The notes under the pieces: generated by a model
Databases searched by the model: none
Seen by the model: only the letters and a program-made list of their open reading frames with translations
What the model was told of the DNA's origin: nothing
In this document: positions 34,664 to 43,705 of the stretch, piece after piece
Layout of the letters: each line of letters opens with the position of its first letter
How positions within the stretch are numbered: position 1 is the first letter of the stretch
Made by a program: the position numbers and the translations under genes
Assembly (NCBI GenBank): GCA_000817115.1
Contig: JUEO01000005.1
Coordinates: forward strand, 1 to 57,130
Direction of reading: 5' to 3'
Source: a marine actinobacterium MedAcidi-G2B
GTDB taxonomy: Bacteria; Actinomycetota; Acidimicrobiia; Acidimicrobiales; MedAcidi-G1
Length of the DNA stretch: 57,130 nt

Positions 34664-34967
34664 AATTCCTGTTTGCTCATTAGAGGAACTTTCCGGAGGC
34701 AAAACTCAAGTTATTGATGTAGAAGGAAAATCGGTGTTGGTTCTCCAACTTGGGGAAGAATACTTCGCTGTTGAATCTATTTGCAGTCACGCTGATGTCT
34801 CATTGGAAGATGGAGACGTTGACGAAAGTGACTACACCATTGAATGCCCGAAACATGGCAGCCTCTTTTCCATAAAAAATGGAGAAGCGCTCACTCTTCC
34901 AGCAACTAAACCATTGAAAACATGGGTGGCATCAACAGATGGAGAGAATGTGGTGATTGAACTATGA
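34656..34967 (+). CDS. Rieske-type [2Fe-2S] ferredoxin of the suf cluster
   Basis: ~103 residues, one Rieske domain with both ligand boxes: CSHADVSLEDG (CxH) and ECPKHGSLFS (CxxH), 17 residues apart. Such small Rieske proteins are annotated as non-haem iron oxygenase ferredoxin subunits, and commonly lie between sufD and sufC in actinobacterial suf operons, where they may donate electrons for cluster assembly. ATG at 34656 overlaps the sufD end by 8 bp, and the stop overlaps sufC by 4 bp, so translation is coupled. Confidence 0.94.
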   Translation: MNKIPVCSLEELSGGKTQVIDVEGKSVLVLQLGEEYFAVESICSHADVSLEDGDVDESDYTIECPKHGSLFSIKNGEALTLPATKPLKTWVASTDGENVVIEL

Positions 34968-35701
34968 CAAATTCTTCGTTGGTGATAAGCAACCTTCATG
35001 TTTCTGTATCTGGAAAGTCAATATTGAAAGGCTTCAATTTAGAGATTCTCCCTGGAGAAGTTCATGTTGTGATGGGCCCCAATGGCTCAGGAAAATCAAC
35101 ACTTTCTTACGCCTTGATGGGGCACCCAGATTATGAAGTAACTGAAGGCACAGTAACTCTTGATGGTAAGGACATGCTGGCTCTTCCTTCTTGGGAACGA
35201 GCCCAAGCTGGGTTGTTCTTATGTCTTCAGCATCCGATAGAGGTACCTGGAGTCACGTTGGAATCTGTTTTGACAGAGTCAGCACGAGCAGCAGGCCGTG
35301 AAACGTCAATGATCAGACAACAAATGATTGAAGAAGCTGAAAGTATTGGCTTTGAAGAGAAGTTTCTTGAACGTCCACTTAATGTTGATCTTTCTGGTGG
35401 TGAGAAGAAACGAAATGAAACGTTGCAACTTGGAGTATTGGGTGCTCGTTATGCCGTATTAGATGAAATTGATTCTGGATTAGACGTAGATGCTCTTGCC
35501 GCTGTTTCACAACGTATTCAAGGCTTCACTGATGAACAAAACTTAGGTGTCTTGGCTATTACTCATTTCAGTCGACTATTGGAAGTTCTTGAACCCGATA
35601 AAATACATATTCTAAATGATGGATGCATTCAACTAACTGGAGGCCCAGAACTCGTGAATCGATTAGAAGAAGAGGGTTATCAAGGTCTTTTAGGCACCTA
35701 A
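34964..35701 (+). CDS. sufC: Fe-S assembly ATPase SufC, divergent copy
   Basis: 245-residue ABC-type ATPase of the SufBCD complex: Walker A GPNGSGKST, Q loop in LQHPIEVPGV, signature LSGGEKKRNE, Walker B AVLDEIDSGLD and switch His in AITHF. No membrane partner, as normal for SufC. It starts within the last codons of the Rieske gene. It differs clearly from the second SufC at 37434-38204: Walker B Glu is followed by Ile here and Thr there, and the Q-loop neighbourhood reads LCLQHPIEV against LAFQYPQEI. The two are therefore old paralogues, not a recent duplication. Confidence 0.93.
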   Translation: MTNSSLVISNLHVSVSGKSILKGFNLEILPGEVHVVMGPNGSGKSTLSYALMGHPDYEVTEGTVTLDGKDMLALPSWERAQAGLFLCLQHPIEVPGVTLESVLTESARAAGRETSMIRQQMIEEAESIGFEEKFLERPLNVDLSGGEKKRNETLQLGVLGARYAVLDEIDSGLDVDALAAVSQRIQGFTDEQNLGVLAITHFSRLLEVLEPDKIHILNDGCIQLTGGPELVNRLEEEGYQGLLGT

Positions 35702-35717
35702 ATCTTTGGTCTTATTT

Positions 35718-36179
35718 TTAGTCCAACTCTTCGAAACATTGTTCGAGAGTGTTCCAGCCTAGGGTCGCGCATTTGATACGTACAGGAAATTTTACAACGC
35801 CTTGAAGGGCTTGTAGGTCGCCAAGTCCGGTTGTTGATGATTCAGTTGTTTCTGACTCTCCTTCAAGGCTTTTTTCGTGAATAGACATCATTTGTTTGAA
35901 AGAATAAATAATGTCTTCAACCTCGCTTAAAGATTTTCCAGTGATCGCAGTGGTCATCATGGAAGCGGAAGATTGGCTAATTGAGCAGCCATTTCCATCG
36001 AATTTGATATCAACGATCAGTCCGTCCTCAACGTGGACATGCACTTTGACTTCATCGCCACAAAGTGGGTTAAAGCCTTCTGCCATTACTGCAGGGGGAG
36101 TTTCTAACTCTCCTTGATTCCTCGGATTCCGATAATGATCAAGAATTATTTCTCTATAAAGGTCTTCTAATCCAGACAT
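35718..36179 (-). CDS. sufU: SufU family Fe-S assembly / sulfur-transfer protein
   Basis: 153 residues. The zinc site of SufU is intact: Cys40 and Asp42 (NPLCGD), Cys65 (GNGCSIS) and Cys137 (IKCATLGW). An insertion typical of SufU as against IscU lies around residues 101-120. In Gram-positive systems SufU accepts persulfide sulfur from SufS via the zinc-bound Cys. Last gene of sufC-sufS-sufU, 25 bp after sufS, and convergent with the other suf cluster (16-bp gap). Confidence 0.95.
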   Translation of the reverse strand: MSGLEDLYREIILDHYRNPRNQGELETPPAVMAEGFNPLCGDEVKVHVHVEDGLIVDIKFDGNGCSISQSSASMMTTAITGKSLSEVEDIIYSFKQMMSIHEKSLEGESETTESSTTGLGDLQALQGVVKFPVRIKCATLGWNTLEQCFEELD

Positions 36180-36204
36180 AATTAAATCTTCATATAGTTT
36201 CTAT

Positions 36205-37437
36205 TTATTGCGAAAAGAATTCACCAGTAGCGTCTAAAGCATCTGCAAGCGCATCAACATCAGCTTCGTCGTTGTAAAGGTAAAGTGACGCTCGTACTGT
36301 CGCACCTACACCAAGTAACTTCATCAATGGTTTAGCGCAATGGTGGCCCGCACGTACACAAATACCACGATCATCAAGAACCTGACTGACATCATGTGGA
36401 TGAATGTCTTGATAAGCCATTGAGAAAACCCCTCCACGTACTGACACATCATCAGGCCCATGAATGACCAAGTCGTCACCTAAACGCTCCGTCAATGTTC
36501 GCAGAGCATAGCTAGTAAGAGTTTTTTCATGCTCTAAAACATTGCTCATACCGATCGATTCCAAATAGTCAATAGCGGCTCCAAGTCCCACAATTTCAGC
36601 AATGGGAGGAGTTCCAGCTTCAAACTTCCAAGGAATAGTGTTTACGGTAAAACCTTCTTGAGTTACATCAAGAATCATTTCTCCACCGCCGAGAAAAGGA
36701 GGCATTTGATCTAAAAGTTCTGAACGTCCCCACAACACACCGATACCAGTTGGCCCGCACATTTTGTGACCCGTAAAGGCAAGAAAATCACAGCCAAGTT
36801 CTTCAATATCTGTAGGACGATGAGGAACGTACTGGCTCGCGTCGACTAAACAAAGAGCGCCAACATCATGAGCAGCGTCTGCAAGTATTCGCACTGGGGG
36901 AATAGTTCCTAAAACATTGGAAGCACCAGACACCGCGACAAGTTTCACTCCTTCAAGCAAGCGATCAAGATCGGTAAGGTCAAATAAGCCTGATTCAGTC
37001 AGAGGAATCCAACGAACCTCAATTCCTTTGGATTCAGCCAGTTGATGCCAAGGAACAATGTTGGCGTGATGTTCAAGCGATGAGAGAAGAACAACGTCGC
37101 CTTCGCTGAGATTAGCTTCGCCCCAAGATCTTGCTACAAGATTTATGGACTCCGTAGCATTTTTTGTAAAAATTATTTCTTCAGAGCGCTCCGATTTTAT
37201 GAAATCAGAGACTTTTTCTCTGGCGTTCTCCATTGCGGTGGTGGCTTTCTCTGCTAAACGATAAGCGCCACGATGAACATTCGCATTGATTTCTTGGTAG
37301 TAGCTATCAACTACATCAAGTACTTGCTGCGGCTTCTGAGAAGTAGCAGCAGTATCAAGGTAAATTAGCGAATCATTATTTTCCTCACGTGAAAGAAGTG
37401 GAAAATCTTTTTTTATAGCAGATACATCAAAACTCAT
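36205..37437 (-). CDS. sufS: Cysteine desulfurase SufS
   Basis: A 410-residue PLP enzyme that takes sulfur from cysteine for Fe-S assembly. PLP Lys in DFLAFTGHKMCGPTGIGVLWG; catalytic Cys in the C-terminal VRAGHHCAKPLM motif; N-terminal YLDTAATSQKP. This is the complete group II desulfurase, unlike the related protein at 27774 that lacks the Cys motif. Its start overlaps the sufC stop by 4 bp (ATGA), and sufU follows, the standard order in Gram-positives. Confidence 0.96.
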   Translation of the reverse strand: MSFDVSAIKKDFPLLSREENNDSLIYLDTAATSQKPQQVLDVVDSYYQEINANVHRGAYRLAEKATTAMENAREKVSDFIKSERSEEIIFTKNATESINLVARSWGEANLSEGDVVLLSSLEHHANIVPWHQLAESKGIEVRWIPLTESGLFDLTDLDRLLEGVKLVAVSGASNVLGTIPPVRILADAAHDVGALCLVDASQYVPHRPTDIEELGCDFLAFTGHKMCGPTGIGVLWGRSELLDQMPPFLGGGEMILDVTQEGFTVNTIPWKFEAGTPPIAEIVGLGAAIDYLESIGMSNVLEHEKTLTSYALRTLTERLGDDLVIHGPDDVSVRGGVFSMAYQDIHPHDVSQVLDDRGICVRAGHHCAKPLMKLLGVGATVRASLYLYNDEADVDALADALDATGEFFSQ

Positions 37438-38204
37438 GAAGTTGTTTCCGCCTTAAAGGCATCAAAACCTTCGGCTTCTAACTGAACAGCTAAGTCTGGG
37501 CCACCACTTTTAACAATTTTTCCATCCATTAAAACGTGAACAATGTCTGGCTGTAAATAATCAAGAAGGCGTTGATAATGAGTAATCGTCAAAACTCCTA
37601 ACTCTTCACGCTCTCTTCGAACAGCAGTGACGCCATCAGCAACAGTTTGAAGGGCGTCAATGTCCAGACCTGAATCAGTTTCATCAAGGATTGCCATCTC
37701 AGGTTCAAGTATGGCCATCTGTAGAATCTCATTCCGTTTCTTCTCGCCACCAGAGAACCCTTCGTTGAGGTAGCGGTCAGCGAAAGAGGAATCCATTCCT
37801 AGTCGCTCCATCCATTCCATGATGGCAAGGCGTAGTTCAAGTACAGATAGGTCAATTCCTTTACGAGCAGAAAGAGCTTGGCGTAAGAAATTTATCACGG
37901 TCACCCCTGCGATCTCTTGTGGATATTGGAAAGCAAGAAACAGTCCAGATCTACCACGTTCATCAGAAGACCAGTCGTTTATGTCATCGCCTCGGAATTT
38001 GATAGTGCCCTCAGTTATTTCGTACTCAGGGCTCCCGAGAAGAACCGCAGCTAGGGTAGATTTTCCCGATCCATTAGGACCCATCAAAGCATGAAGTTCC
38101 CCAGGATTAACAACGAGATCAACGCCACGCAAAATGGGTTCACCTTCAAGCGTGGACGCATGAAGATTTTGTACTTCAAAGAGAGGTTTGCTTTTCCCAG
38201 CCAC
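37434..38204 (-). CDS. sufC: Fe-S assembly ATPase SufC, canonical copy
   Basis: 256 residues with Walker A GPNGSGKST, signature FSGGEKKRNEILQM, Walker B AILDETDSGLDIDAL and switch His TITHYQRLL, all matching standard SufC. It powers the SufBCD scaffold. First gene of the minus-strand cluster sufC-sufS-sufU. With the copy at 34964 this gives two SufC ATPases in 3.3 kb. Confidence 0.95.
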   Translation of the reverse strand: MAGKSKPLFEVQNLHASTLEGEPILRGVDLVVNPGELHALMGPNGSGKSTLAAVLLGSPEYEITEGTIKFRGDDINDWSSDERGRSGLFLAFQYPQEIAGVTVINFLRQALSARKGIDLSVLELRLAIMEWMERLGMDSSFADRYLNEGFSGGEKKRNEILQMAILEPEMAILDETDSGLDIDALQTVADGVTAVRREREELGVLTITHYQRLLDYLQPDIVHVLMDGKIVKSGGPDLAVQLEAEGFDAFKAETTS

Positions 38205-38262
38205 CCTTAAAGTCTATTAAGTCCAGCGGATTAACACTATGCAGATAGGGGAAATTAGATGA

Positions 38263-38946
38263 TTACCATCCGCGTTCTATCCAAGTATCCAATAGGGGTT
38301 GTTCAGCACCAATTGTTGTGGCATCGCCGTGCCCAGGCAAAACATGCGTTTCAGGCGATAGAGAAGCAAATAAACGTCTATCAATAGAGTTGATGATTTG
38401 ATCAAAATTGCCGCCATATTCACAAGTACCAGGCCCACCGGGGAAAAGAGTATCTCCGGAGAAAAGAATCGGTGACCCATCTAGAAGAAAACAGATAGAT
38501 CCAGGTGTATGACCGGGAGTGGTTATTGTGTGAAGTCGCAATTTACCCACTTCAATAACGGATTCATCTTCAAGGAGATAGTCGTAACCGTCTAAAAGTG
38601 CAGCGTCCTCCGCAGTGACTCCAACTTCATACCCGGCATCCCGTACTGCTGGAACAGCACCAATATGATCCCAATGACCATGAGTCTCAAGCACAGTACG
38701 AACGTCTAACACTCGACACATTTCAAGAAGTTTGTCGTGCTCGTTGGCTGCATCTATAAGAACTGAATCTCCTGTCTCTCTACATCGAAGCACAAAGACA
38801 TTGTTGTCTAGGTCACCAACCACGATTCTGTGAATTTCTGCCTGAGTGTCGCACCAATAAAGAGAAACTCCTGGAACTCCAGTGGAAACATGATCGGTGT
38901 GATTACAAGGATGAGAAGCTATTGAGGGTTCTAAAGAATCATTCAT
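38263..38946 (-). CDS. Metallo-beta-lactamase fold hydrolase (glyoxalase II-like)
   Basis: ~227 residues with the dinuclear metal site: THGHWDHIG (HxHxDH), TTPGHTPGS, FSGDTLFPGGPG and the C-terminal VLPGHGDAT. The architecture resembles hydroxyacylglutathione hydrolases. Since the organism appears to use mycothiol, a mycothiol-thioester hydrolase role is conceivable but unproven. ATG at 38946 chosen; a TTG at 38973 would add nine residues. It lies 58 bp downstream of the divergently unrelated sufC start, on the same strand as the suf genes. Confidence 0.88.
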   Translation of the reverse strand: MNDSLEPSIASHPCNHTDHVSTGVPGVSLYWCDTQAEIHRIVVGDLDNNVFVLRCRETGDSVLIDAANEHDKLLEMCRVLDVRTVLETHGHWDHIGAVPAVRDAGYEVGVTAEDAALLDGYDYLLEDESVIEVGKLRLHTITTPGHTPGSICFLLDGSPILFSGDTLFPGGPGTCEYGGNFDQIINSIDRRLFASLSPETHVLPGHGDATTIGAEQPLLDTWIERGW

Positions 38947-39078
38947 CTCTATATCATGACCGATTAGAAACAATTTGTCTTATCTTGCCGGTGTAGTCGT
39001 TTAGGTCCAAGGGCTGGTAGAACTTCTAGGTGGCAATTTAGCCAAATATAAATAAACATCTAGACAGGAGCGCGTCAC

Positions 39079-40194
39079 GTGAACTTCGCCTTTAGCGAGG
39101 AGCAAGAACAACTTCGGGAATTTGTTCGTCAATTTCTTGACAACTATTCCGCCGAAGCAACAGTTCGTGAATTAATGGAAACCGAACAAGGTTACGACTC
39201 AGACACTTGGGCAATGATGGCCGAGCAGTTAGGACTGCAAAGTCTCATCATCCCAGAGGAACACGGCGGTCAAGGGTTCGGATATGTAGAACTTGTAGTC
39301 GTTATGGAAGAAATGGGACGAGCATTGCTTTGTGCTCCCTTTTTCTCAACAGTCGTCTTAGCGGCAAACACCTTGATCCATAGCGGAGACGAGGCTGCAG
39401 CTGCAGAAATACTTCCTGGGATCGCAAGTGGAGAAACTATCGCCACATTGGCTTTCACAGAAGAAAGTGGACGGTGGGATGAAGAAGGAATCACCATGGA
39501 AGCAACCGCTGACGGCGATTCATGGAATCTTTCTGGAACAAAGATGTATGTTCTGGATGGAAACACTGCCAATGTTGTACTCGTCGCTGCACGCACAAGC
39601 AACGGTGTATCACTTTTCAAGGTTGACGGTGACTCCTCTGGCCTTACTCGCACTGCACTAGCCACCATGGACTTAACACGGAAACAGAGTCGACTAGATT
39701 TCGACAATGTCTCTGCCACCATGGTAGGAACAGAAGGCGACGGATGGACTGTTCTTGAAACAGTGCTAAACCTCGCTGCAGTAGCTTTAGCAGCAGAACA
39801 AGTAGGTGGAGCACAAATGTGCCTAGACACCGCAGTTCAATATGCAAAAGACCGCGTACAATTTGGTCGCCCAATCGGTTCGTTCCAAGCAATAAAACAC
39901 AAATGCGCAGACATGTTGCTTGAAGTTGAATCCGCTAAATCTGCCGCATATTACGCAGGATGGTGCGCTGCAGAGATGAACGACGAACTACCTTCAGTGG
40001 CTTCATTAGCTAAGGCATACTGCTCAGAAGCTTATTTCAACACCACTGCAGAAAATATTCAGATTCACGGAGGCATCGGCTTCACCTGGGAACATCCAGC
40101 GCATCTTTACTTTAAGAGGGCTAAGAGTTCAGAACTATTGTTCGGCGATCCGACCTACCACAGAGAACTTCTTGCACAACGCATCGGCATATAA
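39079..40194 (+). CDS. Acyl-CoA dehydrogenase
   Basis: 371 residues, the standard length. N-terminal FAFSEEQEQLREFVRQFL; middle-domain WNLSGTKMYVLDG; C-terminal flavin-binding arginine segment DRVQFGRPIGSFQAIKHKCADM and QIHGGIGFTWEHPAHLYFKRAKSSELLFGD. This C-terminus is of the HGGIGFTWE type common in actinobacterial FadE and steroid side-chain enzymes, not the YEGT type. FAD-dependent alpha,beta-dehydrogenation of an unknown acyl-CoA. GTG start at 39079 with AGGAG nine bases upstream. The following small membrane-protein gene is 30 bp away. Confidence 0.92.
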   Translation: MNFAFSEEQEQLREFVRQFLDNYSAEATVRELMETEQGYDSDTWAMMAEQLGLQSLIIPEEHGGQGFGYVELVVVMEEMGRALLCAPFFSTVVLAANTLIHSGDEAAAAEILPGIASGETIATLAFTEESGRWDEEGITMEATADGDSWNLSGTKMYVLDGNTANVVLVAARTSNGVSLFKVDGDSSGLTRTALATMDLTRKQSRLDFDNVSATMVGTEGDGWTVLETVLNLAAVALAAEQVGGAQMCLDTAVQYAKDRVQFGRPIGSFQAIKHKCADMLLEVESAKSAAYYAGWCAAEMNDELPSVASLAKAYCSEAYFNTTAENIQIHGGIGFTWEHPAHLYFKRAKSSELLFGDPTYHRELLAQRIGI

Positions 40195-40224
40195 GCCGAT
40201 AAAGCCACATTTGGCTCAGATTAA

Positions 40225-40680
40225 ATGATTTGGTTGTTTCTTCTTCTCGGAATTTTCCTTGTGGTAGCCATAGCATTCGCATGCATAGGTTTAACAACCA
40301 GGCGATTAGAACAAAACGCTTTTCCCGTTGTTTTTGAACTTGAAGATGCAGTCGATTGGATAGCGGAACAACTACCAGTTGAAGCAGCGTCTCAACTAAC
40401 TCATGACGAAGTGGGAATAATTGCTCGATGGTGGCTTGAATACTTTGATCAAAATGGTTTAGCCACAAATCATGGACTGGAACTTGGTGATCAGGCTCTC
40501 TCTGACGAAACCATGGAAAAAGTCATAGAAATTGATGACGCCGTAGATTTTGTTGTCGAACGATCCTTAAACGAAGAGCAACCATTAGATTCAGTAGCAG
40601 TAGTAGTTGTCGTGGATTTACTTAGAATCTATCTGACAGAGATGGGTGCTATTACTGGTATGGCTGAGGAGGAACAATAA
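40225..40680 (+). CDS. Single-pass membrane protein of unknown function
   Basis: 151 residues. One N-terminal transmembrane segment (residues ~2-24, [21 protein letters not shown]) followed by a basic stop-transfer TTRR, so the remaining acidic, helical domain should face the cytoplasm. Two related-looking stretches, [14 protein letters not shown] and [14 protein letters not shown], suggest an internal repeat. No known domain recognised. Just before the stop is GAGGAGG, which serves as the ribosome-binding site of fcl. Confidence 0.75.
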   Translation: MIWLFLLLGIFLVVAIAFACIGLTTRRLEQNAFPVVFELEDAVDWIAEQLPVEAASQLTHDEVGIIARWWLEYFDQNGLATNHGLELGDQALSDETMEKVIEIDDAVDFVVERSLNEEQPLDSVAVVVVVDLLRIYLTEMGAITGMAEEEQ

Positions 40681-40682
40681 AA

Positions 40683-41633
40683 ATGATAAATCGTTCCGCT
40701 CCAGTCTTTATTGCAGGACACAAAGGTCTAGTGGGCTCAGCCATAGTTAGACGCTTACTATTAGAAGGATTCACTAATCTCCTTACTGCCACTCGAGACG
40801 AACTTGACCTTCGGAGACAGTCATCTGTTGATGAATGGTTTGGTGAAAATAAACCTCAGTACGTCTTTTTAGCAGCTGGCACAGTAGGTGGCATTGGGGC
40901 TAATAGCAGTCGTCCAGCGGACTTCATTTACGATAATTTGATGATCCACGGGACTGTCGTGCATGCCAGTCATCAAATAGGCGTAGAAAAACTTCTTTAC
41001 CTTGGTAGTTCATGCATTTATCCTCGACTAGCTAACCAACCCATGGGGGAAAGTGAACTACTTAGTGGGCAACTAGAGCCCACTAATGAAGCATATGCAA
41101 TAGCAAAAATCGCGGGAATAAAGCTATGCGAAAGCTATCGACGCCAACACGGCTGCGACTTCATTTCTGCCATGCCCACAAACCTCTATGGGCCAGGAGA
41201 CAACTTCGACCTTGAAGACAGTCACGTGTTACCTGCTTTGATACGGCGATTCCATGAAGCAAAAATTTCTGGTCAAGAAAACGTCGAAATTTGGGGCACA
41301 GGATCTGCTCATCGCGAATTTTTACATGTTGATGACTTAGCGGACGCCTGCTTATTTCTCATGGACAACTATTCAGACATAGAACACATCAATGTAGGCA
41401 CAGGCGAAGACGGATCAATTGCCAGTCTCGCTGAAAGAATAAGGGACTTAGTGTGCCCCCAAGCAAACATTTCTTTTGACACATCTAAGCCAGATGGGAT
41501 GCCACGAAAGGTTCTCGACATTTCTAAAATCAAAAATCTAGGGTGGGAGCCCCAGATTTCACTAACAGAAGGTTTAGCGGCTACTTACACCTGGTATTTG
41601 AACGCCTTAGAAGAAGGCGAAGCTCGCCTCTGA
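40683..41633 (+). CDS. fcl: GDP-L-fucose synthase (NAD-dependent epimerase/dehydratase family)
   Basis: 316 residues of an extended short-chain dehydrogenase. NADP site [14 protein letters not shown], the fucose-synthase block [24 protein letters not shown], catalytic Ser (LGSSCIYP) and Tyr-Lys pair ([14 protein letters not shown]), and substrate motif [18 protein letters not shown]. It makes GDP-L-fucose from GDP-4-keto-6-deoxymannose by epimerisation and reduction, for cell-surface glycans. ATG at 40683, 2 bp after the previous gene. No GDP-mannose dehydratase is in the window. Confidence 0.94.
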   Translation: MINRSAPVFIAGHKGLVGSAIVRRLLLEGFTNLLTATRDELDLRRQSSVDEWFGENKPQYVFLAAGTVGGIGANSSRPADFIYDNLMIHGTVVHASHQIGVEKLLYLGSSCIYPRLANQPMGESELLSGQLEPTNEAYAIAKIAGIKLCESYRRQHGCDFISAMPTNLYGPGDNFDLEDSHVLPALIRRFHEAKISGQENVEIWGTGSAHREFLHVDDLADACLFLMDNYSDIEHINVGTGEDGSIASLAERIRDLVCPQANISFDTSKPDGMPRKVLDISKIKNLGWEPQISLTEGLAATYTWYLNALEEGEARL

Positions 41634-41640
41634 AACAAAG

Positions 41641-42228
41641 TTATTCCTGTTTCGATTTTCCTGCAGATTTTTGAGCTTTCTTCCACTCTCTAACACTTAA
41701 CAAAGCCTCAGGACCGTCTATATCAGCGACCGAACGGGGAGTTTCATCGGCAAAAGGTCCGGCATGCTCAGCCCATCCCTCTGGAGCAACTCCCATTCGC
41801 TTTGCTAACAATGCGATAAATATCATTGTTTTTTCAGCACCGTATCCTGGGAGTTCGCGAATCCGTTTTGATAATTCTTCTCCAGAAATCCCTGTTTCCC
41901 AAAGTGCAGTAGGATCCCCGTCGTAAGAATCAACAAGATACTGACACATCTCTTGAATTCTTTTCCCCATCGAGGCGGGAAAACGATGGATCGCCGGTTT
42001 CTCACAACATAAAGAAATAAAAGATTCTGGATCGTATGCCGCTATTTCTGAAGCATCGAGATCTCCGAGGCGCTCAAAAAGCGTAGCGGGGCCACGAAAA
42101 GCCCACTCCATCGGAACTTGTTGGTCTAGTAACATCCCAATTAGCAAAGCGAGTGGATTGGAATTGAGCAGAAGATCTGAATCTGCGTCTCCAGTGATTG
42201 CAAGAGTTCCCTCAGGAAAAACGGTCAT
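41641..42228 (-). CDS. HhH-GPD family base-excision-repair-like protein
   Basis: 195 residues of the helix-hairpin-helix-GPD fold. The segments LIGMLLDQQVPMEWAFRGP and LPGYGAEKTMIFIALLAKRMG match the core helices and the hairpin (LPGYGAEK). It lacks the four-Cys iron-sulfur loop of endonuclease III and resembles the uncharacterised HhH-GPD family seen in actinobacteria. The catalytic Asp position and substrate base are not assignable by eye. The C-terminus is basic (KKAQKSAGKSKQE). It ends 7 bp from the convergent fcl. Confidence 0.85.
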   Translation of the reverse strand: MTVFPEGTLAITGDADSDLLLNSNPLALLIGMLLDQQVPMEWAFRGPATLFERLGDLDASEIAAYDPESFISLCCEKPAIHRFPASMGKRIQEMCQYLVDSYDGDPTALWETGISGEELSKRIRELPGYGAEKTMIFIALLAKRMGVAPEGWAEHAGPFADETPRSVADIDGPEALLSVREWKKAQKSAGKSKQE

Positions 42229-42384
42229 ATGAATATCCTCACAACTTTCTCACGAATTGATGTCATGTGGCTGCTTAGTGCCAAGTTAATCCTAGGTCTA
42301 TAAATGAGAAAGAGAAAATCTAATTTGCATTACCGCAAAGAAGAAAACGCAGATTACTGCTGATACGAACTAGGGTCTGAATCC

Positions 42385-42828
42385 ATGAACCAAACCAATC
42401 AAGTGGTCTACACCGATGGCGCCTGCTCCGGTAACCCAGGTCCGGGCGGTTGGGCTTGGGTGATTCCAGATGGCGCATTTGCCGCCGGATTCGATTCGGA
42501 GACCACGAACCAACGTATGGAATTAACAGCAACATTAGAGGCAATAAAGAGCATTCACGGTCCACTTCTTGTTGTAAGCGATTCAACATATGTAGTGCAT
42601 TGCTTCCGTGACCGCTGGTGGGAAGGTTGGATTCGTCGAGGATGGATCAATAGTCAGAAAAAAGCTGTAGCAAATCAAGATCTGTGGAAACCATTAGTTG
42701 ATCTTTACCAACAACGAGGAGACATCGAGTTCAAATGGGTAAAAGGCCATTCTGGTGACCGCTGGAACGATGAAGCAGACCGTCTTGCAGTTGAAGCTGG
42801 AACTCGTCAAATCAATCTGGAAGGCTGA
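42385..42828 (+). CDS. rnhA: Ribonuclease HI
   Basis: 147 residues. Cleaves RNA in RNA-DNA hybrids. The DEDD metal site is complete: Asp11 (VYTDGACSGNPGPGG), Glu46 (RMELTATLEA), Asp66 (VVSDSTYV) and Asp132 (DEADRLA), with His122 (VKGHSGD) in the flexible loop and the basic protrusion RDRWWEGWIRRGW as in E. coli. Its last 17 bp overlap the end of the convergent GTPase gene. Confidence 0.97.
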   Translation: MNQTNQVVYTDGACSGNPGPGGWAWVIPDGAFAAGFDSETTNQRMELTATLEAIKSIHGPLLVVSDSTYVVHCFRDRWWEGWIRRGWINSQKKAVANQDLWKPLVDLYQQRGDIEFKWVKGHSGDRWNDEADRLAVEAGTRQINLEG

Positions 42829-43705
42829 GAAGGTTCAGCCACTTAATAACTGATGCTTTTGGAGTCCTTGGAGTGGCAATTGCTACTAACACATTCTTTG
42901 GTGAATCAGATTGACTAGCTCTCATGGTCAGGTTAGGTCCACACATCTGAATTTCCGTATGGCTCTCTGCTCTTTCGTTAATGTTTAAAAACCCTTTAAC
43001 GCGGACAACTCCCGAAGGACGACTTTTTTCCCATATGCCAATAGTTGCAAGGTCAACTGACAAAGGGAACTCAACCGTGGCAGAAACGTGATCCGTCGAA
43101 GAAGCATTCTTGTCTACTCCTATTTCCTCAAGTCCGAAAAGCATGGCGGCAGAAATTGGGCTCCGGAGAGTCATAGCTGAACTTTTATCTTTTAACCAAT
43201 GTTCTACCCGATGAATCTCTTGGTCTTCTAGCAAGTCGCAACGTGATAATAAAAGGAGATCTGCAGCAGCTATCTGAGAACAAATAGTTTCTCCAACGTA
43301 GGAGTCTTCGCTCCGCTCCATAACTGTTGATGTGTCCACAAGAACCACCACTCCATCTAAAAAATAACCAGGGGTATGACCCCATTGAGCGATCTTACGA
43401 GGTTCGCCGACACCAGAGACTTCTACAACCACTCGATCAACTTCGTTGGATCTATCCTTGATCCGACTCAGTGTTTCAGCGAAACCATCAGCCAAAGAAC
43501 AACAAATACAGCCATTTGTGAGACTAATGGTGTCACCGTCATGACTCAAAATGAGAGACTCGTCAATATTGATTTCACCGAAGTCGTTCACCACTATGGC
43601 TAAACGGCCAATTGTTGAATCAGATAAGAGGCTATTAATCAGGGTGGTTTTTCCTGCTCCGAGGTAGCCGCCGATCACGGTAAAAGGAAGAACTTTTTCA
43701 ATCAT
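42812..43705 (-). CDS. CobW/COG0523 family G3E GTPase (putative metallochaperone)
   Basis: 297 residues. Walker A GGYLGAGKTTLINSL at the N-terminus, the metal-binding CxCC motif in LTNGCICCSLADGF (residues ~66-79), Walker B-like VDRVVVEVSGVGEP, and a reduced C-terminal CobW_C domain (GVVRVKGFLNI). The family inserts Zn, Co or Fe into target proteins. The N-terminus overlaps the amidohydrolase stop by 4 bp, so the two are co-translated; this raises the possibility that it metallates the metal-dependent amidohydrolase, which is inference from context. Confidence 0.9.
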   Translation of the reverse strand: MIEKVLPFTVIGGYLGAGKTTLINSLLSDSTIGRLAIVVNDFGEINIDESLILSHDGDTISLTNGCICCSLADGFAETLSRIKDRSNEVDRVVVEVSGVGEPRKIAQWGHTPGYFLDGVVVLVDTSTVMERSEDSYVGETICSQIAAADLLLLSRCDLLEDQEIHRVEHWLKDKSSAMTLRSPISAAMLFGLEEIGVDKNASSTDHVSATVEFPLSVDLATIGIWEKSRPSGVVRVKGFLNINERAESHTEIQMCGPNLTMRASQSDSPKNVLVAIATPRTPKASVIKWLNLLSLPD

